64,000 nucleotides of DNA from CAWDPQ01 sp963804245 (GCA_963804245.1 CAWDPQ010000010.1:62001-126000), one strand, 5' to 3'; numbered from the stretch's first letter, positions 33,376-45,740 are shown. Notes: generated from the sequence alone by a model not told the origin. A program made the numbers and translations.

Positions 33376-34457
33376 AGCGCAGCCTCGCGATCCAACAGAG
33401 CGCGCTTCCGTTCCACACCCCACCGATACCCGGTCAACTCACCATCGCTGCGGATCACCCGGTGGCAAGGAATCGCCACCGCAAGAGCATTGGCGCCGCA
33501 TGCCTGGGCGACCGCGCGAACCGAGCGCGGCGCGCCGATCTTCTCGGCGATTTCCGAATAGCTGGCTGTGGATCCAACCGGAATATCCGACAGCGCCCGC
33601 CAGACGCGCTGCTGGAACGCCGTGCCGCGCACGTCGAGCGGAAGGTCGAGGCCGAGCCGAGGCATCTCGACGAATCCGACCACCTTTGCGACCCAGGCGT
33701 CGAACTCACCGTCTCCGGCCGTCAGCGTCGCGTTGGGGAAACGGTCCTGCAGATCGCGCGCGAGTGCATCCGGATTGTCTCCGAGCAGAATCGCACAGAC
33801 ACCCTTGTCACTCGCGGCGACGAGGATCGAGCCAAGCGAGCATTCGCCGATCGCAAACCGGATGGTGGCGCCGGAGCCGCCCGCCCGGTAGTCGGTCGGC
33901 GTCATGCCGAGGACTTTGGCAGCGGTCGCATAGAAGCGCCCGTTGGAATTGAATCCCGCGCCGTAGATCGCGTCGGTGACCGTTGGACTCTCCCGCAGCT
34001 CGCGGCGCACGCGGCTGGCGCGATGGGCGGCCGCATACTCCTGCGGCGTCACCCCGGTGACCGCTTTGAAGACGCGGTGGAAATGGAAGCGGCTCATCCC
34101 GACGCTCGCGGCGAGCACGTCGAGAGTCGGCATGGTCTCCGACTCCTCGATGAGGCGGCACGCCCTGGCAACAGCGGCGGCGCGCCGTGCGGCCAGCGGC
34201 GCGTCGTTCGGACGGCAGCGTTTGCACGGCCGGAAGCCGGCGCGTTCGGCATCCGACGTCGAGCGATGAAAGCTCACGTTGCCGCGGAGCGGCAGACGGG
34301 CCGCGCAGGAAGGTCGGCAGTAAACCCCTGTCGACCGCACCGAGTAGAAAAACACCCCATCGGCAGCCGGATCGCGCCGGGCGACCGCCGACCAGCGGTC
34401 GTCATCGTTCGCGAACCGGGTCGAAACCGCCGGGGTGTCGAGTGCCATTACAGTCAT
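33372..34457 (-). CDS. ada: Ada: methylphosphotriester/O6-methylguanine methyltransferase and regulator
   Basis: 361 residues from the ATG at 34457, seven bases after a perfect GGAGGA. The N-terminal zinc domain has C47-x3-C51 and C78-x2-C81 with the same spacing as E. coli Ada (C38, C42, C69, C72), so the first cysteine is the phosphotriester acceptor. An AraC-type helix-turn-helix follows (LDVLAASVGMSRFHFHRVFK, TDAIYGAGFNSNGRFY). The C-terminal methyltransferase has IPCHRVIRSDGELTGYRWG with acceptor C331. It senses and repairs DNA methylation and probably activates its own operon. The four-base GTGA overlap couples it to the 2OG oxygenase. Confidence 0.93.
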   Translation of the reverse strand: MTVMALDTPAVSTRFANDDDRWSAVARRDPAADGVFFYSVRSTGVYCRPSCAARLPLRGNVSFHRSTSDAERAGFRPCKRCRPNDAPLAARRAAAVARACRLIEESETMPTLDVLAASVGMSRFHFHRVFKAVTGVTPQEYAAAHRASRVRRELRESPTVTDAIYGAGFNSNGRFYATAAKVLGMTPTDYRAGGSGATIRFAIGECSLGSILVAASDKGVCAILLGDNPDALARDLQDRFPNATLTAGDGEFDAWVAKVVGFVEMPRLGLDLPLDVRGTAFQQRVWRALSDIPVGSTASYSEIAEKIGAPRSVRAVAQACGANALAVAIPCHRVIRSDGELTGYRWGVERKRALLDREAAL

Positions 34458-34493
34458 GATTGTCCTCCGTTTTGGGATCAAATCTGCCGTAAG

Positions 34494-34665
34494 GCCCGGG
34501 CTTTAGCCCGGGCGTTCACATGCGCGAATCAGGACCAGGCTGATTCCTACGGGCCCGGCCTAAAGGCCGGGCCTACGGCGATCGCGTCGCCGACCTCGGC
34601 CGAGCCCCCGCAGCCTCGCTCGAGCCGCCGAGCCGCCGAGCCCCGAGCCCCGACAACCAATCTAC
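34494..34665. repeat. Two REP-like palindromes plus CGAGCC phrase repeats in a 321-base intergenic region
   Basis: GCCCGGGC-TTTA-GCCCGGGC (34494-34513) and GGCCCGGCC-TAAA-GGCCGGGCC (34552-34573) are perfect hairpins with TTTA/TAAA loops. From about 34595 to 34655 runs of CGAGCC/GCCGAGCC units follow. The rest of the region between Ada and the PSD1 gene shows no gene and no clear promoter. Confidence 0.75.
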
Positions 34666-34778
34666 AGATGCACTATCCCCTTGGCACTCCGTCCCTTGCT
34701 CTCGAATTAAGCCGTTGACGGGCCTGAAGATGAGCCAGCCACCTCGCACACGTCCGGCAATCGCAGCTAAGATGTCGC

Positions 34779-38000
<3,222 letters not shown>

Positions 38001-38001
38001 C

Positions 38002-38072
38002 ACCCGTAGCGCGGGAGCTGCAGCCCCGCGGCAGTGAATGCGCAGCTGAAGCTGCGCGCTACGGGCGAGGAA
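38002..38072. repeat. REP-like palindrome between PSD1 and DUF1501 genes
   Basis: CCCGTAGCGC near 38004 pairs with GCGCTACGGG near 38057-38066; inner GCTGCAGC and CAGCTGAAGCTG form smaller stems. It separates two genes expected to be co-expressed and could modulate their relative mRNA stability (inference). Confidence 0.6.
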
Positions 38073-38078
38073 GTTCGC

Positions 38079-39544
38079 ATGACCATCGAACGCGAATTCG
38101 ACTTGCACCTGACGCGCCGGCAGCTCTTTGGCTTGACGGCTCGCGGCATCGGTGTCGCGGCCCTTGGGTCGTTGCTCGGTCCTGACGTGCTCATCGGCGC
38201 TTCGGCGCAGCCGGGCGCGCGAAGCCGCTCGGCCTGCCAGGCCTTCCGCACTTCGCGCCGAAGGCCAAGCGCGTCATTTTTCTGCACCAGTCCGGAGGAC
38301 CGTCGCAGCTCGAGACCTTCGACTACAAGCCCGGGCTTGCCGAGTTCCAGGGGACGCAGATCCCCGACTCGGTGCGCATGGGGCAACGCGTGGCGCAGAC
38401 GATGGGGCAGTCGACGCTGCCGATCGCGCGCTCGCCATTCAAGTTCGCTCAGCACGGTCAATCGGGCACCTGGGTCAGTGACCTGCTGCCGCATACCGCG
38501 AAGATCGTCGATGACATCACCGTCATCAAGACGATGAACACGGATGCGATCAACCACGATCCGGCGATCACGTTCATCCAGACCGGCTTTCAGCAGCCCG
38601 GACGTCCCAGCATGGGCGCGTGGCTCAGTTACGGTCTCGGCAGTGAGAATCAAAACCTGCCGGCTTTTGTCGTTCTGCTGTCGCAGGCCCATGCGATCAA
38701 CGCGGACCAGCCGCTCTTCTCGCGCCTCTGGGCCAGCGGATTTCTGCCTTCGAGCTACCAGGGTGTGAGATTTCGCGCCGGCAGCGCTCCCGTCCTCTTT
38801 CTCGACGATCCGCCAGGGATCAGCAAGGTCGCGCGTCGCCAGATGCTCGATGCCGTCGCCAGGCTCAACTCAATGAAGCATGACGCCTACGGTGATCCGG
38901 AGATCGAAACGCGCATCGCGCAGTACGAGATGGCGTATCGGATGCAGACGTCGGTGCCCGACCTCATGGACCTGTCAAAGGAGCCGGACTCGGTCTTCGA
39001 AATGTACGGGCCGGAATCGCGCAAGCCGGGTACGTATGCCGCGAACTGTCTCCTCGCGCGACGTCTCGCCGAGCGCAACGTCAGGTTCGTGCAGCTCTAT
39101 CACCGCGGCTGGGATCAGCACAAAGACCTGCCACGCGATCTCGCGCTGCAGTGCCGGGGGACGGATCAGCCGACGGCGGCGCTGATTACCGACCTCAAGC
39201 AGCGCGGATTGCTCGACGACACGCTCGTGATCTGGGGCGGCGAGTTCGGGCGGACGGTGTTCAGCCAGGGAAAGCTCACCGACGTGAACTACGGTCGCGA
39301 CCATCACCCGCGCAATTTCTGCATGTGGGTCGCGGGCGGCGGCGTCAAGCGGGGCGCCGTCATCGGCGAAACGGACGACTTCAGCTACAACATCGTGTCG
39401 GATCCCGTGTCCGTCTACGATCTGCAAGCGACGATCCTGCACCTGCTCGGCATCGATCACACGAAGCTCACGTACCGATTCCAGGGGCGGGACTTCCGGT
39501 TGACCGACGTGCACGGGGAAGTGGTGAAGAAGATCCTGGCGTGA
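38079..39544 (+). pseudogene. DUF1501 secreted (sulfatase-fold) protein, one frameshift near the N-terminus
   Basis: The start at 38079 follows GAGGAAG. It opens with a Tat-type leader, LHLTRRQLFGLTARGIGVAA. At about 38215-38225, in the run GGGCGCGCG, one base is missing; beyond it the frame gives PLGLPGLPHFAPKAKRVIFL, HQSGGPSQLETFDYKPGLAE and the whole DUF1501 domain to LTDVHGEVVKKIL. Motifs of the alkaline-phosphatase/sulfatase-like fold remain, including VIWGGEFGRTVFSQGK and YGRDHHPRNFCMWVAGGG. It is the usual partner of PSD1 proteins. About 487 residues if the indel is corrected. Tat export suggests periplasmic assembly with a metal. Confidence 0.82.
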
Positions 39545-39726
39545 GTGGAGATCAGGAGAAAGGCGGAGATCAAAAGAAGATCCTCGTGGCCTCGATTCTT
39601 GCCGGCCTCTACTCCACCCGCAAGGCCATGACCGGCTCGACCCGCGACGCGCGCCACGCCGGCACGCTGCACGCGATCAACCCCGTGATCCCCAGCAGCT
39701 CGGGGCTCGGGCCTGCCGCGCCATAG
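39541..39726 (+). CDS. Possible small ORF overlapping the DUF1501 stop
   Basis: A GTG overlapping the DUF1501 stop (GTGA) opens 61 codons beginning MSGDQEKGGDQKKILVASIL. The GATCAGGAGAAAGGCGGAGATCAAA wording at its start resembles the GATCAGGAG intergenic phrases seen at 7470-7555 and 9460-9500. I see no domain and no independent ribosome site, so it may be non-coding repeat sequence. Confidence 0.2.
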   Translation: MSGDQEKGGDQKKILVASILAGLYSTRKAMTGSTRDARHAGTLHAINPVIPSSSGLGPAAP

Positions 39727-39762
39727 CTTCAGCGGAGGCGGGGCTAAGCTAGATTTGTGACC

Positions 39763-40335
39763 ATGACTCGTACCCAATCCGAAAAAGAGAAGATGCTGGC
39801 GGGCGAGTTCTATGACCCGCTCGATCCGGCACTCGTCGAAGCCCGTAATCGTGCACGCGATCTGTGCCAGGACTTGAACGCCACACGTGAGGGGCAGGCG
39901 GAGGAACGACGCCGCATTCTGCGCGCGCTGTTCGGCGCCGGCGGTGACGACGTGTGGATGCAGCCGCCATTTTTCTGCGACTACGGCTCCAACATCCTCC
40001 TCGGCACGAAGTGCTTCTTCAACTTCAATTGTGTGGTGCTCGACGTGTGCACCGTGCGAATCGGCGACTTCACGCTGTTCGGACCGGCGGTGCAAATCTA
40101 TACGGCCACGCACCCGATGGACGCGACGCTGCGGCGCACGCGCGAAGCAGGGAAGCCGATCACGATCGGGTCGGACGTCTGGGTCGGTGGCGGCGCCATC
40201 ATCCTCCCCGGTGTCACTATCGGCTCGCGCACCGTCATCGGCGCCGGTAGCGTCGTCACACGTGATATTCCTGACGACGTGTTCGCCGCGGGGAATCCTT
40301 GTAAAGTCGTGAAGTCGTTAGTCGCTAGTCGCTAG
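39763..40335 (+). CDS. Sugar O-acetyltransferase (maltose/galactoside acetyltransferase-like, left-handed beta-helix)
   Basis: 190 residues; the ATG at 39763 is chosen over a GTG six bases earlier, neither with a good ribosome site. The N-terminal Mac domain (SEKEKMLAGEFYDPLDPALV) precedes hexapeptide repeats: NILLGTKCFFNFNCVVLDVC, IGDFTLFGPAVQIYTATHPM with the catalytic histidine in TATHP, and DVWVGGGAIILPGVTIGSRT, VIGAGSVVTRDIP. It transfers acetyl from acetyl-CoA to a sugar hydroxyl. The last six residues (SLVASR) and the stop codon are encoded by the intergenic AGTCGTTAGTCGC repeat, so the original 3' end was replaced or extended by it. Confidence 0.88.
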   Translation: MTRTQSEKEKMLAGEFYDPLDPALVEARNRARDLCQDLNATREGQAEERRRILRALFGAGGDDVWMQPPFFCDYGSNILLGTKCFFNFNCVVLDVCTVRIGDFTLFGPAVQIYTATHPMDATLRRTREAGKPITIGSDVWVGGGAIILPGVTIGSRTVIGAGSVVTRDIPDDVFAAGNPCKVVKSLVASR

Positions 40336-40362
40336 TCGCTAGTCGCTAGTCGTCGTTAGTCG
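40312..40362 (+). repeat. AGTCG heptamer repeat, direct units
   Basis: GAAGTCGTTAGTCGCTAGTC followed by further CGCTAGT units, ending in CGTCGTTAGTCGTCG. It begins inside the acetyltransferase reading frame and supplies its stop codon. Confidence 0.85.
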
Positions 40363-40403
40363 TCGTGATCACAATCAGCTCGTTGTTCGAACCGGAGGGT
40401 CAA

Positions 40404-40844
40404 GTGTCCGCGACGATCGCTCTTCTCTTATGTCTGACGATCCAATCCCCCGCGGGCGGCGATGAAACTGCCGTGCGGGACGTGGTCAAGAAGTACGTCG
40501 ACGCCCGGGATCGCAGCGACGAATCCGCGATACGGGCGCTCTTCACTGACGACGCCGATCAGTTGACGTCGTCTGGGGAGTGGCGGAAGGGGAGGGAGAA
40601 CGTCGTACGTGGGACGCTGGCGTCGTCGAAAGGGAATCCTGGATCGCGGACGATCGCCGTTGAGACCGTCCGCTTCCCGGCGCCCGGTCTGGCGATTGCG
40701 GATGGACGCTACGAGATATCCGGCGGACCAGAGGGGACGCGCAAGATGTGGACGTCTTTCGTGATGACCAGGTCGGCGCAGGGCTGGCGAATCGCGGCTA
40801 TTCGCAACATGCTGCCGGCTCCCGCGGCCGCGCCGCTGAAGTAG
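40404..40844 (+). CDS. Secreted SnoaL-like/DUF4440 protein
   Basis: 146 residues from the GTG at 40404, after GGAGGG. A Sec signal (about 1-18) precedes an NTF2-like fold: ETAVRDVVKKYVDARDRSDE, SAIRALFTDDADQLTSSGEW, and the C-terminal strands MWTSFVMTRSAQGWRIAAIR. NTF2-like proteins of this size can be hydrolases, isomerases or binding proteins; the sequence does not decide. No ribosome site supports the longer upstream frame. Confidence 0.8.
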   Translation: MSATIALLLCLTIQSPAGGDETAVRDVVKKYVDARDRSDESAIRALFTDDADQLTSSGEWRKGRENVVRGTLASSKGNPGSRTIAVETVRFPAPGLAIADGRYEISGGPEGTRKMWTSFVMTRSAQGWRIAAIRNMLPAPAAAPLK

Positions 40845-40849
40845 GGCTC

Positions 40850-40910
40850 ACGTGGCTTCCGCCTTCAGGCGGAAGGTAGGGCTGATGTGGCTTCCGCCTT
40901 CAGGCGGAAG
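40850..40910. repeat. Tandem REP-like hairpins (CTTCCGCC-TTCA-GGCGGAAG)
   Basis: Two identical copies of the perfect hairpin CTTCCGCC-TTCA-GGCGGAAG lie at 40856-40875 and 40891-40910, each preceded by a GTGG. A variant with TTAA and a companion stem lies at 61375-61440. They directly follow the SnoaL-like gene and could terminate or protect its transcript. Confidence 0.85.
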
Positions 40911-41006
40911 GGGATCGCAGCGGGTAACGAGTGCCCGCGACGCCCGTGGCGTTTGGTATTTGCACAATGCCGCCCGTTCCCTGAGAATGAGGCCGGCAGG
41001 CCATTC

Positions 41007-42589
41007 ATGTTTCCAGCCGTGGGCCCCTTCGATCCTCTCGATGGCCTGAGTCGGGAAGAACTCCGTCAGCGCCTGCAGTCCCTGCAGGCACTTCTGGCGC
41101 AGGCCCCTGTTCCAATCGCCATCGCGCACGATCCGGATTGCCGATACATTTCCGCCAACCACGCGCTCGCGGCGCTCCTGGGGGTGCCCGACGAATCGAA
41201 TGTCTCGCTGACGCCGGCCAGCTCCGATCGGCCGCTCTACAGGATTCAACGCAACCGTCAGGATCTTCCGCGCGGTGAGCTGCCGATGCAGTACGCCATT
41301 GCTCAACGCACGTTCGTGAGCAACGAGATCGAGATCGTCCGGGCGGACGGGAGCGTCGTGTACGTGCAAAACGACGTGCAGCCGCTGTTCGACACACACG
41401 GCGACATCTACGGGTGCGTCAGCGTGTGCGTCGATCTGACCGAGCGAAAGCTGGCGGAGAGCGCGCTGCGCGATGCCGACCGCCGGAAGGATGAGTTCCT
41501 GGCCACCCTGTCGCACGAGCTCCGCAATCCTCTGGCTCCGATTCGCACCGCGCTCGAGGTGATGCGGATTGCCGGCAGCGACGCGGACGTGCTCGAAAAA
41601 GCGCGGGCGACGATGGAACGGCAGGTTCTGCACCTCGTGCGGATCACGGACGATCTGCTGGACGTGTCCCGCATCACGCAGAACAGGGTGGAGCTGAGGC
41701 GCGAACGCATCGATCTGCGATCGGTGCTGCACAGCGCCGTCGACGCAGTCCGTCCGCTCATGGACGCACAGGGCCAGTCCCTGACGCTGGAACTGCCGCG
41801 GCAGCCGCTGTGGACCGACGCTGATTCACGCGGCTCTCACAGGTGTTCGCCAACCTCCTGAACAACGCGACGAAGTACACGGATCGTGGTGGTCAGATTC
41901 GTGTCACCGCGACGGCGGAGGGTGAGTGGGCCGCCGTGACCGTGGTCGATACCGGTGCGGGCATTCCGGCGGACATGTTGACGCGTATTTTCGACATGTT
42001 CACGCAGGTTCAGGAGTTCCGCGATCGCCGGCAGGGAGGGCTCGGCATCGGGCTCACCCTGGCAAAGCGGCTCGCCGAGTTGCACGGCGGCACCATCGAC
42101 GCCAGAAGTGACGGGCCGGGCCGTGGGAGCACGTTCACCGTGCGGATGCCGCTGGCGGCATCCACCACGGACAGCGCTCTGGACGATTCGGATATCGTCG
42201 AAGCGTCACGCGAGGAATGCCGCGTCCTCATCGCCGAGGACAATCCTGACGCCGCTGAAATGATGCGGGTGATGTTGAGCATCAAAGGCCACGACGTGAG
42301 GGTCGCGACCGATGGCGTGCAGGCGGTCGCTCTCGCCGAACAGTTCGATCCACACATCGGGTTCCTCGATATCGGTATGCCGCTGATGGATGGCTACGAA
42401 GCGGCGCGGCAGATCCGTCGGCTCCTCGGCCGTCGTGTCGTTCTCGTCGCGCTGACGGGGTGGGGACAGGACGAAGACAAGCGGCGCTCGCGCGACGCCG
42501 GATTCGACCATCACCTGACGAAGCCGCCCGAACCCGAAGTCCTGGCGCGACTCATCGCCGAGTGCGCGGAGGGAAGCAAGGCGCGCTGA
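41007..42589 (+). pseudogene. Hybrid histidine kinase (PAS-HisKA-HATPase-REC), one frameshift
   Basis: The start at 41007 (MFPAVGPFDPLDGLSREELR) precedes a PAS domain (about 22-150, ALLAQAPVPIAIAHD, VSVCVDLTERK). HisKA follows with phospho-histidine in FLATLSHELRNPLAPIRTAL (about 170). At about 41824, LWTDAD should continue as LTRLSQVFANLLNNATKYTD; one base is missing in GATTCACG. The HATPase (DTGAGIP, GGLGIGLTLAKRLAELHGG) and a C-terminal receiver (VLIAEDNPDAAEMM, phosphoacceptor in HIGFLDIGMP, LTKPPEPE) follow. There is no transmembrane segment, so it is a cytoplasmic sensor. About 528 residues if corrected. Confidence 0.82.
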
Positions 42590-42606
42590 GGAAGACACAA
42601 GGAAGG

Positions 42607-42652
42607 AGCGACTACGACGACTGCGACTAACGACTAGCGACTAACGACTTCA
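42607..42652 (-). repeat. AGTCG heptamer repeat, reverse orientation
   Basis: CGACTAACGACTAGCGACTA followed by ACGACTTC is the reverse complement of the GAAGTCGTTAGTCG head found at 40312, 45705 and 63957. It fills the gap between the hybrid kinase and the PadR promoter. Confidence 0.8.
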
Positions 42653-42661
42653 AGTAGTGCC

Positions 42662-42702
42662 TCCACTTGACACCCCAGTGGAGACTTTGGTCTACTCCAC
42701 TG
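42662..42702 (+). promoter_or_regulatory. PadR-type operator overlapping a promoter
   Basis: CAGTGGAG (42676-42683) and CTCCACTG (42695-42702) form a perfect 8-bp inverted repeat with an 11-base spacer. A third half-site TCCACT lies at 42662-42667. TTGACA (42667-42672), an 18-base spacer and TCTACT (42691-42696) form a promoter inside the array. The predicted transcript start is at or next to the ATG at 42705, so the message is probably leaderless. A PadR dimer bound here would block its own operon (inference). Confidence 0.65.
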
Positions 42703-42704
42703 AG

Positions 42705-43052
42705 ATGGCCAGTGAAGCGCACAACCGGGTCGAACTGCTGCAGGGGACCCTCGACCTCATCGTGATGCGGGCGCTGGCGACGATGGGGCCGCAGCACGCG
42801 TACGGACTCGCCGCCCGGCTGGAACAGGTAGCGGATCATCCCTTCCCGCTCAACCAGGGCACGCTCTACGCCGGTCTGGTGCGCCTCGAGCAGAGAGGCT
42901 GGATCAAAGGCACCTGGCAGCCTACCGAGGCGGGACGCGAAGCCAAGTACGACAGCCTCACCAGATCCGGAACGCGGGCGCTCGAGAAACAAACGGAGCG
43001 CTGGCGACGCCTGGCCACGTTCGTCGACAAGCTGCTGATCGAAGAGTCCTGA
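42705..43052 (+). CDS. PadR-family transcriptional regulator (ADOP partner)
   Basis: 115 residues from the ATG at 42705. The winged helix is standard PadR: VELLQGTLDLIVMRALATMG, PQHAYGLAARLEQVADHPFP, LNQGTLYAGLVRLEQRGWIK, PTEAGREAKYDSLTRSGTRA. It is the short PadR-s2 type that pairs with ADOP permeases; the permease start lies two bases after its stop, so the genes are co-translated. There is no ribosome site, in line with a leaderless transcript. A GTG at 42657 would place the protein start upstream of the promoter and is rejected. Confidence 0.9.
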   Translation: MASEAHNRVELLQGTLDLIVMRALATMGPQHAYGLAARLEQVADHPFPLNQGTLYAGLVRLEQRGWIKGTWQPTEAGREAKYDSLTRSGTRALEKQTERWRRLATFVDKLLIEES

Positions 43053-43054
43053 AC

Positions 43055-45703
43055 ATGTCGCGCATCAGGCGCTTCTTTCTCCGGCTGCTCAATACCGTCC
43101 GGCCCGGCGAGCCGGAGCGCCAGCTCCAGCGCGAAGTGTCTTCGCACCTCGCCATGCTCGAAGAGGAGTTCAGGCGGGGCGGCATGAGCGCCGATGACGC
43201 CCGCTTCGCCGCACGGCGAGCTTTCCACGGCGTGGAACAGGCGAAGGAAATGCAACGCGATGCACGGTCATTTGGCTGGCTGGAGGACGCTCGGCGCGAT
43301 CTCGTTTACGCAGCGAGAACCCTCGGCCGGACGCCCGGGTTCACGTGTGTCGCCATCCTGACGCTGGCCCTCGGCATCGGCGCCGTCACGGTCATCTACA
43401 GCGTCCTCCGCAACGTCGTCCTCGATCCCTTTCCCTACTCGCGATCCGATCGCATGGTGAATGTCCTCCTGAAGGATGCGTCGGATCGCATCCATCGCGG
43501 TCCCTATTTTCCGGCGCCGGAGTTCCTCGACTACCTGGAGCAGACGCAGGCGTTCGAGGACGTGGTCGGGACGAGCAGAGACGCCATGCATTGGGTGAGC
43601 GAAGCGGGCGCGGAGCGCCTGTCGATTGCGTGGATGACCGCCAACGGCTTCGCGTTCCTGGGCGTGCCGCCGCAGATCGGGCGGGTGTTCGGCGCGTCGG
43701 ATGCTGCGCCCGGTGCGCCGCCAGTTGCGGTCATGGCCCACCGCACGTGGGTCAGGCTCTTCAACGCCGACCCTGGCGTCATCGGCCGCACGCTCGTGCT
43801 CACCGGGGGACCACGAACCATCATCGGCGTGATGCCGCCACGGTTCGAGTGGAACATCGTTGACCTCTGGCTGCCGGCAGAGATGAACCGCAGCGACGAT
43901 CCGAGGTCGCCGCGAGGCTTCCGGGCGTTTCAAGCGCACTTGCGACCGGGAGTGACGCCGGCCGAGGCCGAAGCGCAGTTGAACGTCGTTGCCACGCGCC
44001 GCGCGGCGGAATATCCCAAGGACTATCCTCCGAATTCGCGCTTTCAGGTCATCACGGTCATCGATTGGGTCGTGCGCGAGTTCCGCGGGGTGTTGTACAC
44101 ACTGTTCGGAGCGGTCAGCCTCCTGATGGTGATTGCCTGTTGCAATGTGGCCAACATGCTGCTGGCGCGCGCGACCACCCGCGAACGCGAGATCGGCATT
44201 CGCGCCGCCATCGGCGCCAGCCGCGGCCGCATCGTCCGTCAATTGCTCGTCGAGAGCGCGCTGCTGGCATTCGGCGGCCTGGTTGCCGGCTGTCTCGTCG
44301 CCTATGCCGGCATCGCCGCGCTGGCCGGGTTCATGCCGCGGCAAGGCGTTCCCTGGGAAACGGAAATCAGGCTCGACCAGCCGGTCCTGTTCTTCGCGCT
44401 GCTTGCCGCTGTGCTCGCCACGCTGGGCTTCGGGTTGTTCCCGGCCTTGCAGAGCGCGCGGCGCGACCTCGTCGCCGGCACGAACGTCGGACGATCGTCG
44501 GCTGGCCGCCGGCAGACGCGGATGCGCAGCGGCCTCGTCGTGGCTCAAGTCGCGCTGTCGATCGTGCTGCTGCTCGGAGCCGGACTGCTGATGCGCACGT
44601 TCGTCAAGCTGGTCGGCGTCGATCTCGGGTTCGATCCGAAGCGCATGCTCGTGGTCTTCACCTCGTTTCCGCCGGGTCAGAAGACGTCACCCGAGCAGCA
44701 GCGGCAATTCTATGGTCAGGTGATCGCTCGTGTATCGTCGATGCCCGACGTGCGGTCGGCTGCCCTCACGATTTCTCCGCCGCCTTATGGTGGCATGAGA
44801 AGCGGTCTGCAGATTCCGGGCATGGCCCTTCCACCCGAAGCTTCGACTGCGTTGCTCTTCTGCAGCGAACGCCTGGCCGAAACGATCGGGTTGCCTCTCG
44901 TCAGGGGTCGTCAACTGTCAGAACTCGATGTGGAGAGGTCGCATCACGTCGCGCTGATCAGCGAGACGTTCGCGAAGAAGTACTTCGGTGCGGACGATCC
45001 GCTCGGCCGGACCATCCGGCTGCCTCGGCTGTCGACTCTCCCGGTGCCGGTCGCTGATCCGACGTTTGAAATCGTCGGGGTCGTGGGGGACATGGCGAAT
45101 GAGGGTCCCCGCGAGCCGTCCACACCGCAGGCGTTCGTCCCGTTCTCGGTGGTCAGCTTGCCAGGACTCGGACTCGTGATGCGAACCGCGGGTGATCCGA
45201 TGCGGATAGTCGAGCCGTTGCGTCGCGAGATCCAGGCGATCAATCGCGACGTGGCAGTTGTCGAGCCGCTGCCGATGGAAACCTTCATCCAAAACCAGTT
45301 CTACGCGCGCCCGCGCTTCAGCCTGCTCGTGCTCGGTATCTTCGCCGGCACCGGAATCGTGCTCGTGGCGTTTGGCGTGTATGGCGTGCTCGCCTACACC
45401 GTGTCACAACAAACAAAGGAGATCGCCATCCGCATGGCGCTCGGCGGCGAGCGCGGTCACGTGATCAAGATGGTCCTTCGCCTTGGGATGCAGCTCGTCG
45501 GAGCCGGTCTGATCATCGGCGTCGCCGTAAGCCTGGCGACGAATCGGTTGCTCCTTGCCCAGTTGTGGAACACGTCGCCGACCGATCCGGCGACGTTCGC
45601 GATAGTCCTGACAGCAATCGTGGCGATAGGTGCACTCGCGTGCTGGATACCCGCGCGCCGCGCCGTTCACGTCGAACCGATGGTTGCGCTCAGGCACGAG
45701 TAA
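43055..45703 (+). CDS. ADOP-type MacB/FtsX permease (PadR-linked), copy 1
   Basis: 882 residues. The N-terminal ~75 residues are the PadR-linked cytosolic region (PERQLQREVSSHLAMLEEEF, FAARRAFHGVEQAKEMQRDA). Then comes a duplicated unit of transmembrane helix, MacB periplasmic core domain and FtsX triple helix: first TM about 95-117, FtsX helices about 340-430; second TM about 490, FtsX about 770-870 (GVYGVLAYTVSQQTKEIAIR, MALGGERGHVIKMVLRLGMQ). No ATPase gene is adjacent, as the 'acidobacterial duplicated orphan permease' name implies. The role is probably mechanotransmission or export across the envelope; the substrate is unknown. Confidence 0.9.
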   Translation: MSRIRRFFLRLLNTVRPGEPERQLQREVSSHLAMLEEEFRRGGMSADDARFAARRAFHGVEQAKEMQRDARSFGWLEDARRDLVYAARTLGRTPGFTCVAILTLALGIGAVTVIYSVLRNVVLDPFPYSRSDRMVNVLLKDASDRIHRGPYFPAPEFLDYLEQTQAFEDVVGTSRDAMHWVSEAGAERLSIAWMTANGFAFLGVPPQIGRVFGASDAAPGAPPVAVMAHRTWVRLFNADPGVIGRTLVLTGGPRTIIGVMPPRFEWNIVDLWLPAEMNRSDDPRSPRGFRAFQAHLRPGVTPAEAEAQLNVVATRRAAEYPKDYPPNSRFQVITVIDWVVREFRGVLYTLFGAVSLLMVIACCNVANMLLARATTREREIGIRAAIGASRGRIVRQLLVESALLAFGGLVAGCLVAYAGIAALAGFMPRQGVPWETEIRLDQPVLFFALLAAVLATLGFGLFPALQSARRDLVAGTNVGRSSAGRRQTRMRSGLVVAQVALSIVLLLGAGLLMRTFVKLVGVDLGFDPKRMLVVFTSFPPGQKTSPEQQRQFYGQVIARVSSMPDVRSAALTISPPPYGGMRSGLQIPGMALPPEASTALLFCSERLAETIGLPLVRGRQLSELDVERSHHVALISETFAKKYFGADDPLGRTIRLPRLSTLPVPVADPTFEIVGVVGDMANEGPREPSTPQAFVPFSVVSLPGLGLVMRTAGDPMRIVEPLRREIQAINRDVAVVEPLPMETFIQNQFYARPRFSLLVLGIFAGTGIVLVAFGVYGVLAYTVSQQTKEIAIRMALGGERGHVIKMVLRLGMQLVGAGLIIGVAVSLATNRLLLAQLWNTSPTDPATFAIVLTAIVAIGALACWIPARRAVHVEPMVALRHE

Positions 45704-45704
45704 C

Positions 45705-45740
45705 GAAGTCGTTAGTCGTTAGTCGTTAGTCGGTTAGTCA
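45705..45740 (+). repeat. AGTCG heptamer repeat between ADOP copies 1 and 2
   Basis: GAAGTCGTTAGTCGTTAGTC followed by a further GTTAGTC unit and GGTTAGTCAACC. It starts three bases after the stop codon of the first permease and ends at the start of the second, leaving no room for another promoter of normal size. Confidence 0.85.

Noticed and set aside
42657..42705. Earlier GTG start for the PadR gene at 42657
   Set aside because: It would put the start upstream of the TTGACA/TCTACT promoter and translate the operator; the ATG at 42705 begins at the conserved family N-terminus.
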